Shown here: positions 52,110 to 61,443 of the stretch, in pieces
How the letters are laid out: the number at the start of each line of letters is the position of its first letter
Position numbering within the stretch: the first letter of the stretch is position 1
DNA from: Caballeronia insecticola
GTDB lineage: Bacteria > Pseudomonadota > Gammaproteobacteria > Burkholderiales > Burkholderiaceae
Length of the DNA stretch: 64,000 nucleotides
Reading direction: 5' to 3'
Assembly (NCBI RefSeq): GCF_000402035.1
Contig: NC_021287.1
Span: 1,550,001 to 1,614,000, forward strand
Translations under genes and position numbers: made by a program
Notes under the pieces: model-generated
Databases searched by the model: none
The model's input: the letters and a program-made list of their open reading frames with translations, nothing else
What the model was told of the DNA's origin: nothing

Positions 52110-54453
52110 GGTTTCTTCTTGACTGTGTGGCTGACGCGCCCTGCGCGCCTTGTGCGGTGTTGATACTGCGAAACGCGACCGGCAACGAGAAATAGAATAC
52201 CGCGCCCTCGCCCAGCCGCCCTTCGGCCCACGTGCGTCCGTCGTGCCGCTCGACGATGCGCCGCACGTTCGCGAGCCCGATGCCCGTGCCTTCGAACTCC
52301 TCCGCGCGATGCAGGCGCTGAAACACGCCGAACAGCTTGGCGCCGTATTTCATGTCGAAGCCAACGCCGTTGTCGCGCACGCCGATCACGTATTCGTCGC
52401 CGGTGCGGTTCGCGAATATCTCAATTTTCGCCGATTCCCGCGTTCTCGTATATTTCACCGCGTTCGAAATGAGATTGCGCAGCGCGAGTTGCAGGAAGGC
52501 GGCGTCGCCGGTGACGTGCGGCAGTTCGCCGATTACCCATTCGATCTGCCGCCCGGACGCCTCCGTCTCGAACTCCTGCACGACCGAGCGCACCAGCAGG
52601 CCGAGGTCGACCGGCGCGGGGCGCAGCGCTGCGCGGCCCATCTGCGAGAAGGTGAGGAGATCATCGACGAGCGTGCCCGCGAAGCGCGCCGAGTCGAGCA
52701 TGTTGTTCAGAAAGCGCCGACTCTTCTCCGACATGCGCTCGCCTTCCTGCTCGCGCAACAGATCGCCGTATCCCGCGATATGCCGCAGCGGCGCGCGCAA
52801 ATCGTGCGACACCGAATACGAAAACGCCTCCAGTTCCTTATTCGCGCGCGTGAGTTCGGTCGCGAGCTCGGCGCGCTCTTCGGCGCGGCGCAGCACGATA
52901 TTGAGCAGCGCACCGCGCAATTCGCTGGCGATTTCGATCTCGCCCTGACGCCACATCGCCGAATGCCCGCGTACGGTTTCGAGCCACGGAGAGAAGTTCG
53001 TGCGCGGCGCGCTCGCGCCCGCGGCGTCCTCGATCTTCACCGGCTCGCCCGCCCACTTGATGGTCTGCATGACTTCGGGCCGGAACCATAGCAGATAGTT
53101 GCGGAATATCTGCGACACCGGCACCGCGAGCACGCCGCACGCGCTATCGACATGCGCCCGGGCCGGCGGCCACTGCCGCGCGAGCGAATCGGTGGCCCAC
53201 ACGCCCGACGTATGTTCCGCGAGCCACTGCGTGAGCGCGCGCACCGTGTCTTCGTCGGGTGTCGCGCCGAGCAGCGTGATCTGATCGTCCATCACGATAG
53301 CCGCGCCCGCCGAACGCGCGAAGCCCAGCACATCGTTCGGCACCGACTGAAGGCCGGCCACGAAGCTCTTGTGCTCGCCCATCGCGCCGATCAGACGGCC
53401 CATCGTGCGGCGCAGGCCGGCGAGATATTCGCCTTCGGCGCGCTCTTCCTTCGCCTCGATCTGCAAGGACAGCATGTGCCCGAGATGCTCGACCGCGACG
53501 CGCGTATCGAACGGCACGATGCGCGCGTCGTGATCGTGGCAGGAGACGAGTCCCCACAACTGGCCGCGCACGACGATCGACACCGACATCGACGCATGCG
53601 TGCCCATGTTGCGCATGTATTCGAGATGCACCGGCGAGAAGCTGCGCAGTGTCGTATAGGTGAGATCGGTGGGACGGCCGGTGAGCGGGTTCGTGGCGGG
53701 CACGAGCCGCGCAAGCGTGTAGTCGACGTCGGCGACGAGGCGAATGCGGTTCTTCAGATACAGCGCGCGCGCCTGACGCGGAATGTCCGACGCGGGAAAG
53801 AACTGATGCAGGAACGACGCATAGCTTTCGTCGCGATCTTCCGCGAGCACGTGACTGCGGCCTTCTTCGTCGAAGCTGTAGAGTATGACGCGGCCGAAGC
53901 GCGTGATCGCGCGCACCTCGCGCACGGCAAGCTCGGCAAGTTCCTGAACGCTTGCCGCGTCCTGCAGCCCGCGCGCGAAGGTGCGCACGAGCGGATACAT
54001 CGCGGCGAATGCATCGCCGTCCGACGCGGCGGCTTCCATCTCGATGATCAATACGCTGTCGTGCCGATGCATCGTCACGTCGAGTCGCAGCGGTTGATCG
54101 CCCGACGATGCCGGCTGTACGTCGATCGCGCCGACATAGAGCGGCGAATCATCGAGCGCCGCCATGGCCGCCGTCTGCGCGATGCGCTGCGCGCCTGCCG
54201 CGCCGAGCACGGCATCGAGCGGCTGACCGAGCAGCGTCTCGACGGGACCGCCCGTCAGCGCCGACAAATTTTCGCTGGCCTGCACGATATGCAGATCGTC
54301 GTCGAGCGTCAGTACGTAGCCGTGCGGCTGGATGCCGCCGGGAATGTGGATCGGCTCGGCGTCGCAGTCCTTGTTCGCGACGCCCGAGCTGAGCGTGAGC
54401 CGGCGCGCTTCGGCATCGGGCGGTCCGTGGGCATCGCGTGAAGGTCCGCTCAT
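52102..54453 (-). CDS. bphP: bacteriophytochrome sensor histidine kinase
   Basis: A 783-residue red/far-red photoreceptor kinase. The biliverdin-attachment Cys is C30 in KDCDAEPIHIPGG (the usual N-terminal site before the PAS domain). The PAS, GAF and PHY chromophore module follows to about residue 510, with the PASDIPRQAR motif and the conserved His in NMGTHASM. Then come HisKA (SHDLRAPLRHIAGY) and HATPase (LRNLISNAVKYT). Its start overlaps the heme oxygenase stop by four bases. The HO supplies its biliverdin. Confidence 0.92.
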   Translation of the reverse strand: MSGPSRDAHGPPDAEARRLTLSSGVANKDCDAEPIHIPGGIQPHGYVLTLDDDLHIVQASENLSALTGGPVETLLGQPLDAVLGAAGAQRIAQTAAMAALDDSPLYVGAIDVQPASSGDQPLRLDVTMHRHDSVLIIEMEAAASDGDAFAAMYPLVRTFARGLQDAASVQELAELAVREVRAITRFGRVILYSFDEEGRSHVLAEDRDESYASFLHQFFPASDIPRQARALYLKNRIRLVADVDYTLARLVPATNPLTGRPTDLTYTTLRSFSPVHLEYMRNMGTHASMSVSIVVRGQLWGLVSCHDHDARIVPFDTRVAVEHLGHMLSLQIEAKEERAEGEYLAGLRRTMGRLIGAMGEHKSFVAGLQSVPNDVLGFARSAGAAIVMDDQITLLGATPDEDTVRALTQWLAEHTSGVWATDSLARQWPPARAHVDSACGVLAVPVSQIFRNYLLWFRPEVMQTIKWAGEPVKIEDAAGASAPRTNFSPWLETVRGHSAMWRQGEIEIASELRGALLNIVLRRAEERAELATELTRANKELEAFSYSVSHDLRAPLRHIAGYGDLLREQEGERMSEKSRRFLNNMLDSARFAGTLVDDLLTFSQMGRAALRPAPVDLGLLVRSVVQEFETEASGRQIEWVIGELPHVTGDAAFLQLALRNLISNAVKYTRTRESAKIEIFANRTGDEYVIGVRDNGVGFDMKYGAKLFGVFQRLHRAEEFEGTGIGLANVRRIVERHDGRTWAEGRLGEGAVFYFSLPVAFRSINTAQGAQGASATQSRRNHA

Positions 54454-55079
54454 GAAGCCGCCCTCGGCGCGGGCTGCGCGCAGCCGAGTTCGGCTGCTTC
54501 GGGACACAGCCACGACTGCAGAGTGTCGAACGTTGCGATGGCAGCCTGCACCGCGTCGTCGTATTGAAGCTCCGGCACAACCGACGCCGCCGTCTCGCGA
54601 AACGCCTTCCACATGCTGCCCGTGCGCGCACCGTAACCGTTGAAATAGGCGTTGCCGATGCCCGGCGGCAGATCGAGTTGCTGCGCGACATGCGGCGCGA
54701 TGAAGCGCCCGCCGAGCGTGCTGCCTTCCATCACGTACATCGAGCCGAACGCGCCGCCGAGGTTGTGCATGGGCGGCAGATCGTAGACGGCGTCCGCTTG
54801 AGGCACGGAGCCGACCGGCCTGCGCTCGCCTAAAAGCGCGGCGAGATCGGCGGCAAGAAGCGGCGCCTTGCGGCGTTCGTCGAAGAAACCGGCAAGCGAT
54901 GCCGGCAGGCATGCGGCGGCCGCGTCTTCCCAAGGCGCGACGTAGCCATAAAATCGTTCGAGCAGCGCGATGTATTCGTCGCGTTGCAGGTTGTCCCGCA
55001 TCAGGTCGAGCGCATTCTCGAGCCGCGCGTGACACGCGGCGGTTTCGTGCTTCAGGCGGGACAGAAGGTCGAGTGACAT
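54450..55079 (-). CDS. bphO: heme oxygenase, biliverdin-producing
   Basis: A 209-residue alpha-helical heme oxygenase. Its N-terminus SLDLLSRLKHETAACHARLE holds the proximal His, and GSMYVMEGSTLGGRFIAPH is the distal-helix region. It cleaves heme to biliverdin, CO and iron. It is the first gene of the light-sensing operon and its four-base overlap with bphP ties chromophore supply to receptor synthesis. Confidence 0.9.
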   Translation of the reverse strand: MSLDLLSRLKHETAACHARLENALDLMRDNLQRDEYIALLERFYGYVAPWEDAAAACLPASLAGFFDERRKAPLLAADLAALLGERRPVGSVPQADAVYDLPPMHNLGGAFGSMYVMEGSTLGGRFIAPHVAQQLDLPPGIGNAYFNGYGARTGSMWKAFRETAASVVPELQYDDAVQAAIATFDTLQSWLCPEAAELGCAQPAPRAAS

Positions 55080-55328
55080 GTTTCGTTAGGTTGACTGCGA
55101 GCCGCGACGCGGCATGACGATACGGGCATCGGAAGCGCTTACCGGTTATGGCGCGTCACGCGCGGTATGTATCGGTAGAAAAATCGCGGCAACCCTTCTC
55201 AAAGCGGTTATGACCGCGCCCGCGTTCGATGACTGAATCATTCTACGCAACCGGCCCCGGCGCTGCCATTCGTCAAGCGGGGGTACGCGTGTCCGGGATG
55301 TTCTTAACCATCCGGTGCAAATGTTTGC

Positions 55329-55586
55329 CTAGGCTTTGCGAGAACGTCCGTCGGGATGCTCGCGTCGTTCCGGCGCGTGACCTCGCAGCGGCTCGTCCGT
55401 GTCGACGAGACCGCGTTCGACATCTTCATGCGCCTGCTTGCCCACATCGCGCGCTGCGTGCTCATGCTGCGATTCGACGTTCTGATCCGCTTCGTGAGGC
55501 AGCGGCGCGTTGGCGGCATCGTCGTGCTGCGTTGTGTCGCGTCCGTGCTCGGGCGCACTGGCGGGTTCCTTCTTCGCTTGTTTCAT
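55329..55586 (-). CDS. small hydrophilic hypothetical protein, 85 aa
   Basis: An 85-residue protein, very rich in His, Asp, Glu and Arg, with no signal peptide or hydrophobic core and likely unstructured. ATG 55586 is supported by GGGAGGATGCG directly upstream. It lies next to ligD, on the same strand and just downstream of it. No family is recognised. Confidence 0.55.
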   Translation of the reverse strand: MKQAKKEPASAPEHGRDTTQHDDAANAPLPHEADQNVESQHEHAARDVGKQAHEDVERGLVDTDEPLRGHAPERREHPDGRSRKA

Positions 55587-55623
55587 CGCATCCTCCCTCT
55601 TTCGTTTGCTTCGTCTGCCTGAC

Positions 55624-58353
55624 TCATTTGCGCGGGTTGTTCAGCCCGAGCCGCTTCTTCATGTCGGCCGTGAGCCGCTTGCGCGCGCGTTCATAGCCGG
55701 CCCACGGATCGTCCTTCAACGCATCAAGCCGTTCGCGCACGTTGCCGATGTTCCATTGATCGCCGCTCTGCACATCGTCGAGTTCTTCCCAGGCGATCGG
55801 CATGGATGCGCCGAGTCCCGGACGCGCCCGCAACGAAAACGCTGCGACCGTGCTTGAGCCGCGGTTGTTGCGCAGATAGTCGATGAAAATCTTCCCCTTG
55901 CGATTCTGCATGCCCATCTTCGCGGAAAAGAGCTTGGGCAAGGTGCTCGCCATGTGTTGCGCGACGGCCTGCGAAAAGTCCTTCATCTCGTCCCAGCCCG
56001 CTTGCTTCACGAGCGGCACGACCACGTGAAAGCCCTTGCCGCCGCTCGTCTTGCAGAACGATTCGAGACCCAGTTCGACGAGCAGTTCTCGCGTAAGCCG
56101 CGCGGCCTCGATCATGCGCGCCCAGCCCACGCCCTCACCCGGATCGAGATCGAACACCATGCGATCCGGCTTTTCGATGTTCGACGCAACCGCATTCCAC
56201 GTATGCAGTTCGACGGTGCCCATTTGCGCCGTGCCGACGAGCGCGCCGGCCGACTCGATGGTAAGCAGCGGTGGATGGCCCGGATCGATATCGGGATGCT
56301 GCGTGATATGCGGAATCGCGAGCTTCGCGCTGTGCTTCTGAAAAAAAAGCTCGCCGCCGATGTCCTCAGGCGCGCGCACGAGCGACACCGGCCGGTCCTT
56401 CAGATGCGGCAAGATCCAGTCGGCGACCGATGCGTAATACTCGACGACATCGATCTTGCGCAGCCCGGTGGACTTGTCGATGACCCGTTCCGGATGACTG
56501 ATCTTCACGCCATCGACTTCGGTCGAAGCCGACTTGGTTTTTGCGGCGACGCTCTTCTTCGCCGCTGTTTTCGTGGCGGTCTTAGTGGCCGCTTTCTTGG
56601 CCACCTTCTTCGCCGCGGCGGGCTCTTCCTTCACGATCTGCCGCGCCGGTTTGTCGTCGCGCAGACTGACGAACGATGCTTGTCGCACGATGCGCTCCTT
56701 GGTCCATTCCGCAAAATTGCATTCGGCCACGAGTTCCGGCTTCACCCAATGCACGGGTGTCCGGCTGCGTTCCTGAGGCTCGCTCGCAAACGGCATGCGC
56801 TTGCTTTCGCGGCGGTCGAGTTCCTTCTTCACCGCGACAAGCGTCGCGTGATCGAAGCCGCTGCCGACGCGCCCCGCGTATTGCAGCTTGCCGTGCGTGT
56901 CGTAGACGCCGAGCAGCAGCGCGCCGAACTGACCACGGCTGCCCGACGGCTCCGAATAGCCACCGATCACGAACTCCTGCCGGCGACGACACTTGAGCTT
57001 GATCCACGAATTGCTGCGCCCCGACACATACGTGGCATCCATGCGCTTGCCGATGATGCCTTCGAGCGCCATGTCGCATGCGCTTTTCAGCAGGTCGTCG
57101 GCGTGAAAGGCGAAGTCCTGCGAATAGCGCAGTACCGGATCGTCGATCGGTTCGATCAGCGCCTTCAGAATCGCGCGACGCTGCACGAGCGGCACGTGGC
57201 GCAGGTCGTAGCCGTTGAGATAAGGCACATCGAAGAAATACACGACGATGTCCTGCGGCCGCCCCACATCGAAGGCGTTTTGCAGCGCCTGAAAATCGGG
57301 CAGGCCGCGTTCGTCTAGCACCACGGCTTCGCCGTCGAGCCAGCCGCTTTCGATGTCGAGTTGTTCAAGCGCCTTCACCTGCTTCGAGAACTTCGCGGTC
57401 CAGTCGTTGCCGTTGCGCGTGTCCATGCGGATCACGCGTTTGCCCTTCACCGTCTCGATGCGGGCCAGCACGCGATAACCGTCGAACTTGATTTCATAGG
57501 CCCAGTCGTCGCCGGGCGGCGCGGCATCGACGAGCGTCGCAAGCTGCGGCTTGAGGCTCGCGGGAAGCTTCGCCTTGAGCGCGCCTTCGATCGCGGGTTC
57601 ATGCGACAGCGTGCGCAGCGATTCCGCGCTGCGCGTCGCGACGATATCCGGATGCGCGTGGCCGTTCGTCTTCGTGGTCTTTGCCGCTGACTTGCGTGCT
57701 GTAGTTTTCTTCGCACTCGCCCGGCGCTCCGTACGCTCGCGCACTGCGCCGCTCTTGGAGCGCGCGCCAAGCGACTCCGACAGCACGCTGCCCGGCTTCT
57801 TCAACAGGATGTCGTACTCGGCTTCGGGCCGCGCGTCGTCGTCGCGCTCCTTGATGAGCAGCCATTGCTCCTTGTCGCCGCTGCCGCGCATATGGCTTTT
57901 CACGAGCGTCCAGCCGCCGTGCAGCTTTTCGCCGTCGAGCGTGAACTTGAGCTTGCCTTTCTCGTACTCGCGCGCGGCGTCCTCGAAGCTGCCCGATTGC
58001 GGCGCCCACGTCCCGCGATCCCACACGATGACGCTGCCCGCGCCATAGTTGCCCTCGGGAATCTCGCCTTCGAACGAGCCGTAATCGAGCGGATGATCCT
58101 CGACATGCACGGCAAGCCGCTTCACCGACGGATCGAGGCTCGGCCCCTTCGGCACGGCCCACGATTTGAGCGTGCCGTCGAGTTCCAGCCGGAAGTCGTA
58201 GTGCAGGCGGCGCGCATCGTGTTCCTGAATCACGAACGAAAGCCCTTGCGGGGCGGCCTTCTTCGTGCGCGTGCCCCGCTTCGCAGTACCGGACGGCTCC
58301 GGCGTCTTGTCGAAGCTGCGCATGCGCTGATAGGTTTCGAGCTTTGCAGCCAT
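55624..58353 (-). CDS. ligD: DNA ligase D (multi-domain NHEJ ligase)
   Basis: A 909-residue NHEJ enzyme. Domain order is 3'-phosphoesterase (about residues 30-190; VIQEHDARRLHYDFRLE), ATP-dependent ligase (about 270-570; the adenylated Lys in AYEIKFDGYR) and primase-polymerase (about 630-890; metal-binding D-x-D in VFDLDPGEG). Two Lys/Ala-rich linkers occur, one after the phosphoesterase and one before the polymerase (AKKVAKKAATKTATKTAAKK). It acts with Ku, encoded 40 bases upstream on the same strand. Confidence 0.93.
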   Translation of the reverse strand: MAAKLETYQRMRSFDKTPEPSGTAKRGTRTKKAAPQGLSFVIQEHDARRLHYDFRLELDGTLKSWAVPKGPSLDPSVKRLAVHVEDHPLDYGSFEGEIPEGNYGAGSVIVWDRGTWAPQSGSFEDAAREYEKGKLKFTLDGEKLHGGWTLVKSHMRGSGDKEQWLLIKERDDDARPEAEYDILLKKPGSVLSESLGARSKSGAVRERTERRASAKKTTARKSAAKTTKTNGHAHPDIVATRSAESLRTLSHEPAIEGALKAKLPASLKPQLATLVDAAPPGDDWAYEIKFDGYRVLARIETVKGKRVIRMDTRNGNDWTAKFSKQVKALEQLDIESGWLDGEAVVLDERGLPDFQALQNAFDVGRPQDIVVYFFDVPYLNGYDLRHVPLVQRRAILKALIEPIDDPVLRYSQDFAFHADDLLKSACDMALEGIIGKRMDATYVSGRSNSWIKLKCRRRQEFVIGGYSEPSGSRGQFGALLLGVYDTHGKLQYAGRVGSGFDHATLVAVKKELDRRESKRMPFASEPQERSRTPVHWVKPELVAECNFAEWTKERIVRQASFVSLRDDKPARQIVKEEPAAAKKVAKKAATKTATKTAAKKSVAAKTKSASTEVDGVKISHPERVIDKSTGLRKIDVVEYYASVADWILPHLKDRPVSLVRAPEDIGGELFFQKHSAKLAIPHITQHPDIDPGHPPLLTIESAGALVGTAQMGTVELHTWNAVASNIEKPDRMVFDLDPGEGVGWARMIEAARLTRELLVELGLESFCKTSGGKGFHVVVPLVKQAGWDEMKDFSQAVAQHMASTLPKLFSAKMGMQNRKGKIFIDYLRNNRGSSTVAAFSLRARPGLGASMPIAWEELDDVQSGDQWNIGNVRERLDALKDDPWAGYERARKRLTADMKKRLGLNNPRK

Positions 58354-58393
58354 CGTCGTCGGACCCGTGACTCGTTGGTGACTCGTTCGTTAT

Positions 58394-59320
58394 CTACGCG
58401 CGCTTGCGGCGCGTCGTCTTGCGGGCGGGGCGCGCGGGTTCCTCGCCGCTGTCGTCGGTCGTGTCGTCGGCAGCGTCAGAAGCGGCGGCGGCTTGCGCAG
58501 ACTTGCTGCCGCGTTTGGCCGGAGCGCCTTTCTTCAGACTGCGCTTGAGCAGTTCGGACAAGTCGAGAATATCGGCCGATGCCTTGTGCTCGCTGCCTTC
58601 CTCGATCTTCATCACTTCGGCGACCTTGCCCTGTTTCACCTTCTTCTCGACGAGCGCGATGATGTCGTCGCGGAACGTATCGTGATACTTCGACGGATCC
58701 CACGTGTCGCTCATGTCGTCGATAAGGCGCTTGGCCATCTCGAGTTCCTTCGGCGAGACGCCGGCCTTCTTCGTGTCTTCGTCGGGGAACTTGAACTGGC
58801 TGAAGTCGCGCACTTCGTCGCCCCAGCGCAGCGTGTTGAGCGCGAGCGCCGGGCCGACCGGAATCAGCGCCGCCAGATGCTGTTTGTTGTGCAGCACGAC
58901 GCTCGCGATGCCGACCTTGCCCGTATCCTTCAACGCGTCGCGCAAGAGCGCATAGACCTTTTCGCCCTTGCGATCAGGCGCGAGGTAATAAGGCGTATCG
59001 AGCGAGAGGAAGGAGATTTCGGGCGCATCGACGAAAGCGAGAATGTCGACCGTCTGCGTCGATTCCGGATTGGCCGCGCGGATTTCGGCATCCGTCATCA
59101 CGACGTACTTGCCCTTCTCGTATTCGAAGCCGCGCACGATGTCGTCGCGCGTGACTTCCTTACCCGTGTTCTTGTTGATCTGCTTGTAGCCGATCGGATC
59201 CATCGAACGCTTGTCGAGCAGATTGAAGCCGACTTTCTCCGACTGCGTCGCCGGATAGAGTTGCACGGGCACGTGGACCAGCCCGAAGCTGATCGCGCCT
59301 TTCCAGATCATGTGGGGCAT
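58394..59320 (-). CDS. ku: Ku protein (NHEJ end binder)
   Basis: A 308-residue homodimeric DNA-end binding protein. The core starts MPHMIWKGAISFGLVHVPVQ and the ring-forming region includes FNLLDKRSMDPIGYKQINK. A C-terminal Lys/Ala/Arg-rich tail (KKGAPAKRGSKSAQAAAA to KTTRRKRA) is typical of bacterial Ku and likely contacts DNA or LigD. ATG 59320 has GAAGG upstream. Upstream of ligD on the same strand; the two are likely an operon. Confidence 0.92.
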   Translation of the reverse strand: MPHMIWKGAISFGLVHVPVQLYPATQSEKVGFNLLDKRSMDPIGYKQINKNTGKEVTRDDIVRGFEYEKGKYVVMTDAEIRAANPESTQTVDILAFVDAPEISFLSLDTPYYLAPDRKGEKVYALLRDALKDTGKVGIASVVLHNKQHLAALIPVGPALALNTLRWGDEVRDFSQFKFPDEDTKKAGVSPKELEMAKRLIDDMSDTWDPSKYHDTFRDDIIALVEKKVKQGKVAEVMKIEEGSEHKASADILDLSELLKRSLKKGAPAKRGSKSAQAAAASDAADDTTDDSGEEPARPARKTTRRKRA

Positions 59321-59564
59321 CGCGGCACCTTCGCTGTCGGATTGCTCGCGCGGAGTCGCGCGCATCGGAAGGAATCGCACGAAGCGTGCCAAGCGGCGCC
59401 AGAGCCATCGGCACAAGCGCGTCCGGGCACATGTCGCGCTCGCGACGCGGCCGATCTGTAAGCCTTACTGATCGAACGCGGAATTGGGAAAAATATCGCG
59501 GCCGCTGCCGGTGTCAGGACGTTTGCTCGACAGACCGTTAGTTGCGAATTAAGTCGAAAATAAA

Positions 59565-59591
59565 GCGCGGCTTTCGGATAGAAAACCGCGC
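59565..59591 (-). terminator. intrinsic terminator for the secreted hypothetical gene
   Basis: An 11-bp stem with one G:U pair (GCGCGGTTTTC / GAAAGCCGCGC on the minus strand) is followed on that strand by TTTATTTT. It lies just after the stop of the gene at 59598-60149. Confidence 0.7.
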
Positions 59592-59597
59592 AAAAAA

Positions 59598-60149
59598 CTA
59601 CTTCCGGCTCGCCGTGACAGTCAGTTGCGTGCCGTCGTCGAGGGTGACGGTCTTTTTCGATCCCGTCGATGTCGGCATGGAAAAGCGCACGATCTGGCTG
59701 AAACGATTATCGACCGGACATTGCAGGCTCTTGCCGCCCACGGTCACCTTGTTCGTGCCTTTGGGCGCGTAGGCGCGAAAGCTGATTTGCACGTTCGCCG
59801 CGCCGTTGTCCGCGACCACCGGCGCGAAGCGTATCTGCACCTGTTTCACCGCCGCGCCGTCCGCGCTTTTCGGCACCGACGCCGCCTGCGGACAGCCGTC
59901 CGGCACGGCCTGCGCGCCGTTGGGTGCGCTGCCCTGCCAGGTGAAGTCGTCGGTCTGGCCGGAGCGGATCGTACGCGTTTCCTGCTCGTTACCGAAACTC
60001 TTCGATGCCATCTTCACGGTGTATTTGATGGGACCGTCATTGGGCGCTTCGGAGAGAACCTTGATGCCTGGCGTCGCCTGGGCGGTCGCGGCGAACATCG
60101 CGAGCGCGGCGACGGAACTCATGCGACGAACGATCGAACGACGATTCAT
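59598..60149 (-). CDS. secreted hypothetical protein, 183 aa
   Basis: A predicted exported protein of 183 residues with an N-terminal signal (VRRMSSVAALAMFAATAQA, cleavage after the TAQA region). The beta-rich mature part contains two Cys (PDGCPQ and LQCPVD) that could form a disulfide. No family is recognised with certainty. It is followed by a good terminator. Confidence 0.7.
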   Translation of the reverse strand: MNRRSIVRRMSSVAALAMFAATAQATPGIKVLSEAPNDGPIKYTVKMASKSFGNEQETRTIRSGQTDDFTWQGSAPNGAQAVPDGCPQAASVPKSADGAAVKQVQIRFAPVVADNGAANVQISFRAYAPKGTNKVTVGGKSLQCPVDNRFSQIVRFSMPTSTGSKKTVTLDDGTQLTVTASRK

Positions 60150-60317
60150 GCCGCCACCTCCGTATCAAGCGCTTGAGGAAATCCGGCGCCCTGCACGCGC
60201 GCCGGAATGCCGAATTGAATACCCTAGGGCGGATTCAGTCTAGCGCCGCGCATGCCGGGTCATCCTAGTGGATAACCCCAGTCGAAGGTCCCATCGATGA
60301 CGTTCGTCAACGCGACA

Positions 60318-61334
60318 TCAAAAGCCGGTCAGCACGATCTTGCCGACCGTGCGCCCTTCTTCCAGCAAGCGATGCGCCTCGCGAAGGTTCGCCGCGTCGA
60401 TCTTGCCGAGATCGCGGCCGAGCGTCGTGCGGATCGTGCCTGCGTCGATCAGCCGCGCCACTTCGGAAAGCAGCTTGTGTTGCTCGATCATGTCGGGCGT
60501 TTTGAACATCGCGCGCGTGAACATGAACTCCCAGTGAAACGCCGCGCTTTTCGCTTTCAGCAATTCGACCGGCAGCGGCTTCGCATTCTCGACGATCGTG
60601 CAGATGCCGCCCTGCGGCTTGATGACCTCGGCCGCAGCCGGAAAATGCTTGTCGGTGTCGTTGAAGATCAGCACGTAATCGACCTGTGCAAAGCCGATCT
60701 CCTTCATCTGCTTCGGGATGTCCTCGAAGTGATTGACGATGTAATCCGCGCCGAGTTCTTCCGCCCACTTCGCCGACTCGGGCCGCGAGGCGGTGGCGAT
60801 CACCTGAAGCTTCGCGACGCGCTTGGCGAGTTGAATGCCGATCGAGCCCACGCCGCCCGCCCCGCCGATGATCAGCACCGACTTGCCCGCGTCCTTGCCC
60901 TCCGCCGACACGCGCAGCCGGTCGAAGAGCGCTTCCCACGCGGTGATGGTCGTGAGCGGCAGCGCGGCCGCGCAGGTGAAATCGAGCGACTTCGGCTTCG
61001 CGCCGACGATACGCTCGTCGATCAGGTGGAACTCGCTGTTGGCGCCTTGTCGCGTGATGTCGCCCGCGTAATAGACCGGGTCGCCCGCCTTGAACAGCGT
61101 GGCCTCGGGACCGGCCGCGACAACTACACCCGCCGCGTCCCAGCCGAGCACGCGCGGCGTTTCCTCGATCTTGTCCTTCGGCGCGCGCACTTTCGTGTCG
61201 ACGGGGTTGACCGCGATCGCCTCGATTTTCACGAGCAGATCGCGGCCTGTGGGCGCCGGCGTGTCGAGTTCGATATCGACCAGCGAGTCGGGATTGGAAA
61301 TCGGGAGGTAGCGGGTCAGGCCGATGGCTTTCAT
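60318..61334 (-). CDS. zinc-type alcohol dehydrogenase/quinone oxidoreductase family protein
   Basis: A 338-residue medium-chain dehydrogenase. It shows the N-terminal GroES-like domain, a Rossmann motif IIGGAGGVGSIGIQLAK, and a substrate domain with LGWDAAGVVVAAG. The catalytic zinc Cys/His pattern of true alcohol dehydrogenases is not evident, pointing to the NADPH:quinone-reductase-like ZADH group. ATG 61334 has GGAGC upstream. It is divergent from the LysR gene at 61444, which probably regulates it. Confidence 0.85.
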   Translation of the reverse strand: MKAIGLTRYLPISNPDSLVDIELDTPAPTGRDLLVKIEAIAVNPVDTKVRAPKDKIEETPRVLGWDAAGVVVAAGPEATLFKAGDPVYYAGDITRQGANSEFHLIDERIVGAKPKSLDFTCAAALPLTTITAWEALFDRLRVSAEGKDAGKSVLIIGGAGGVGSIGIQLAKRVAKLQVIATASRPESAKWAEELGADYIVNHFEDIPKQMKEIGFAQVDYVLIFNDTDKHFPAAAEVIKPQGGICTIVENAKPLPVELLKAKSAAFHWEFMFTRAMFKTPDMIEQHKLLSEVARLIDAGTIRTTLGRDLGKIDAANLREAHRLLEEGRTVGKIVLTGF

Positions 61335-61443
61335 GAATAAGCTCCGTAGACGCAAGGATGGAAGACGTGCGTTCATCTTAGTGCTCACCCGGCCTTCTGA
61401 AAACGGTCATAATCGCTGAAACATTTTTCGGGAAAGCCATCAA

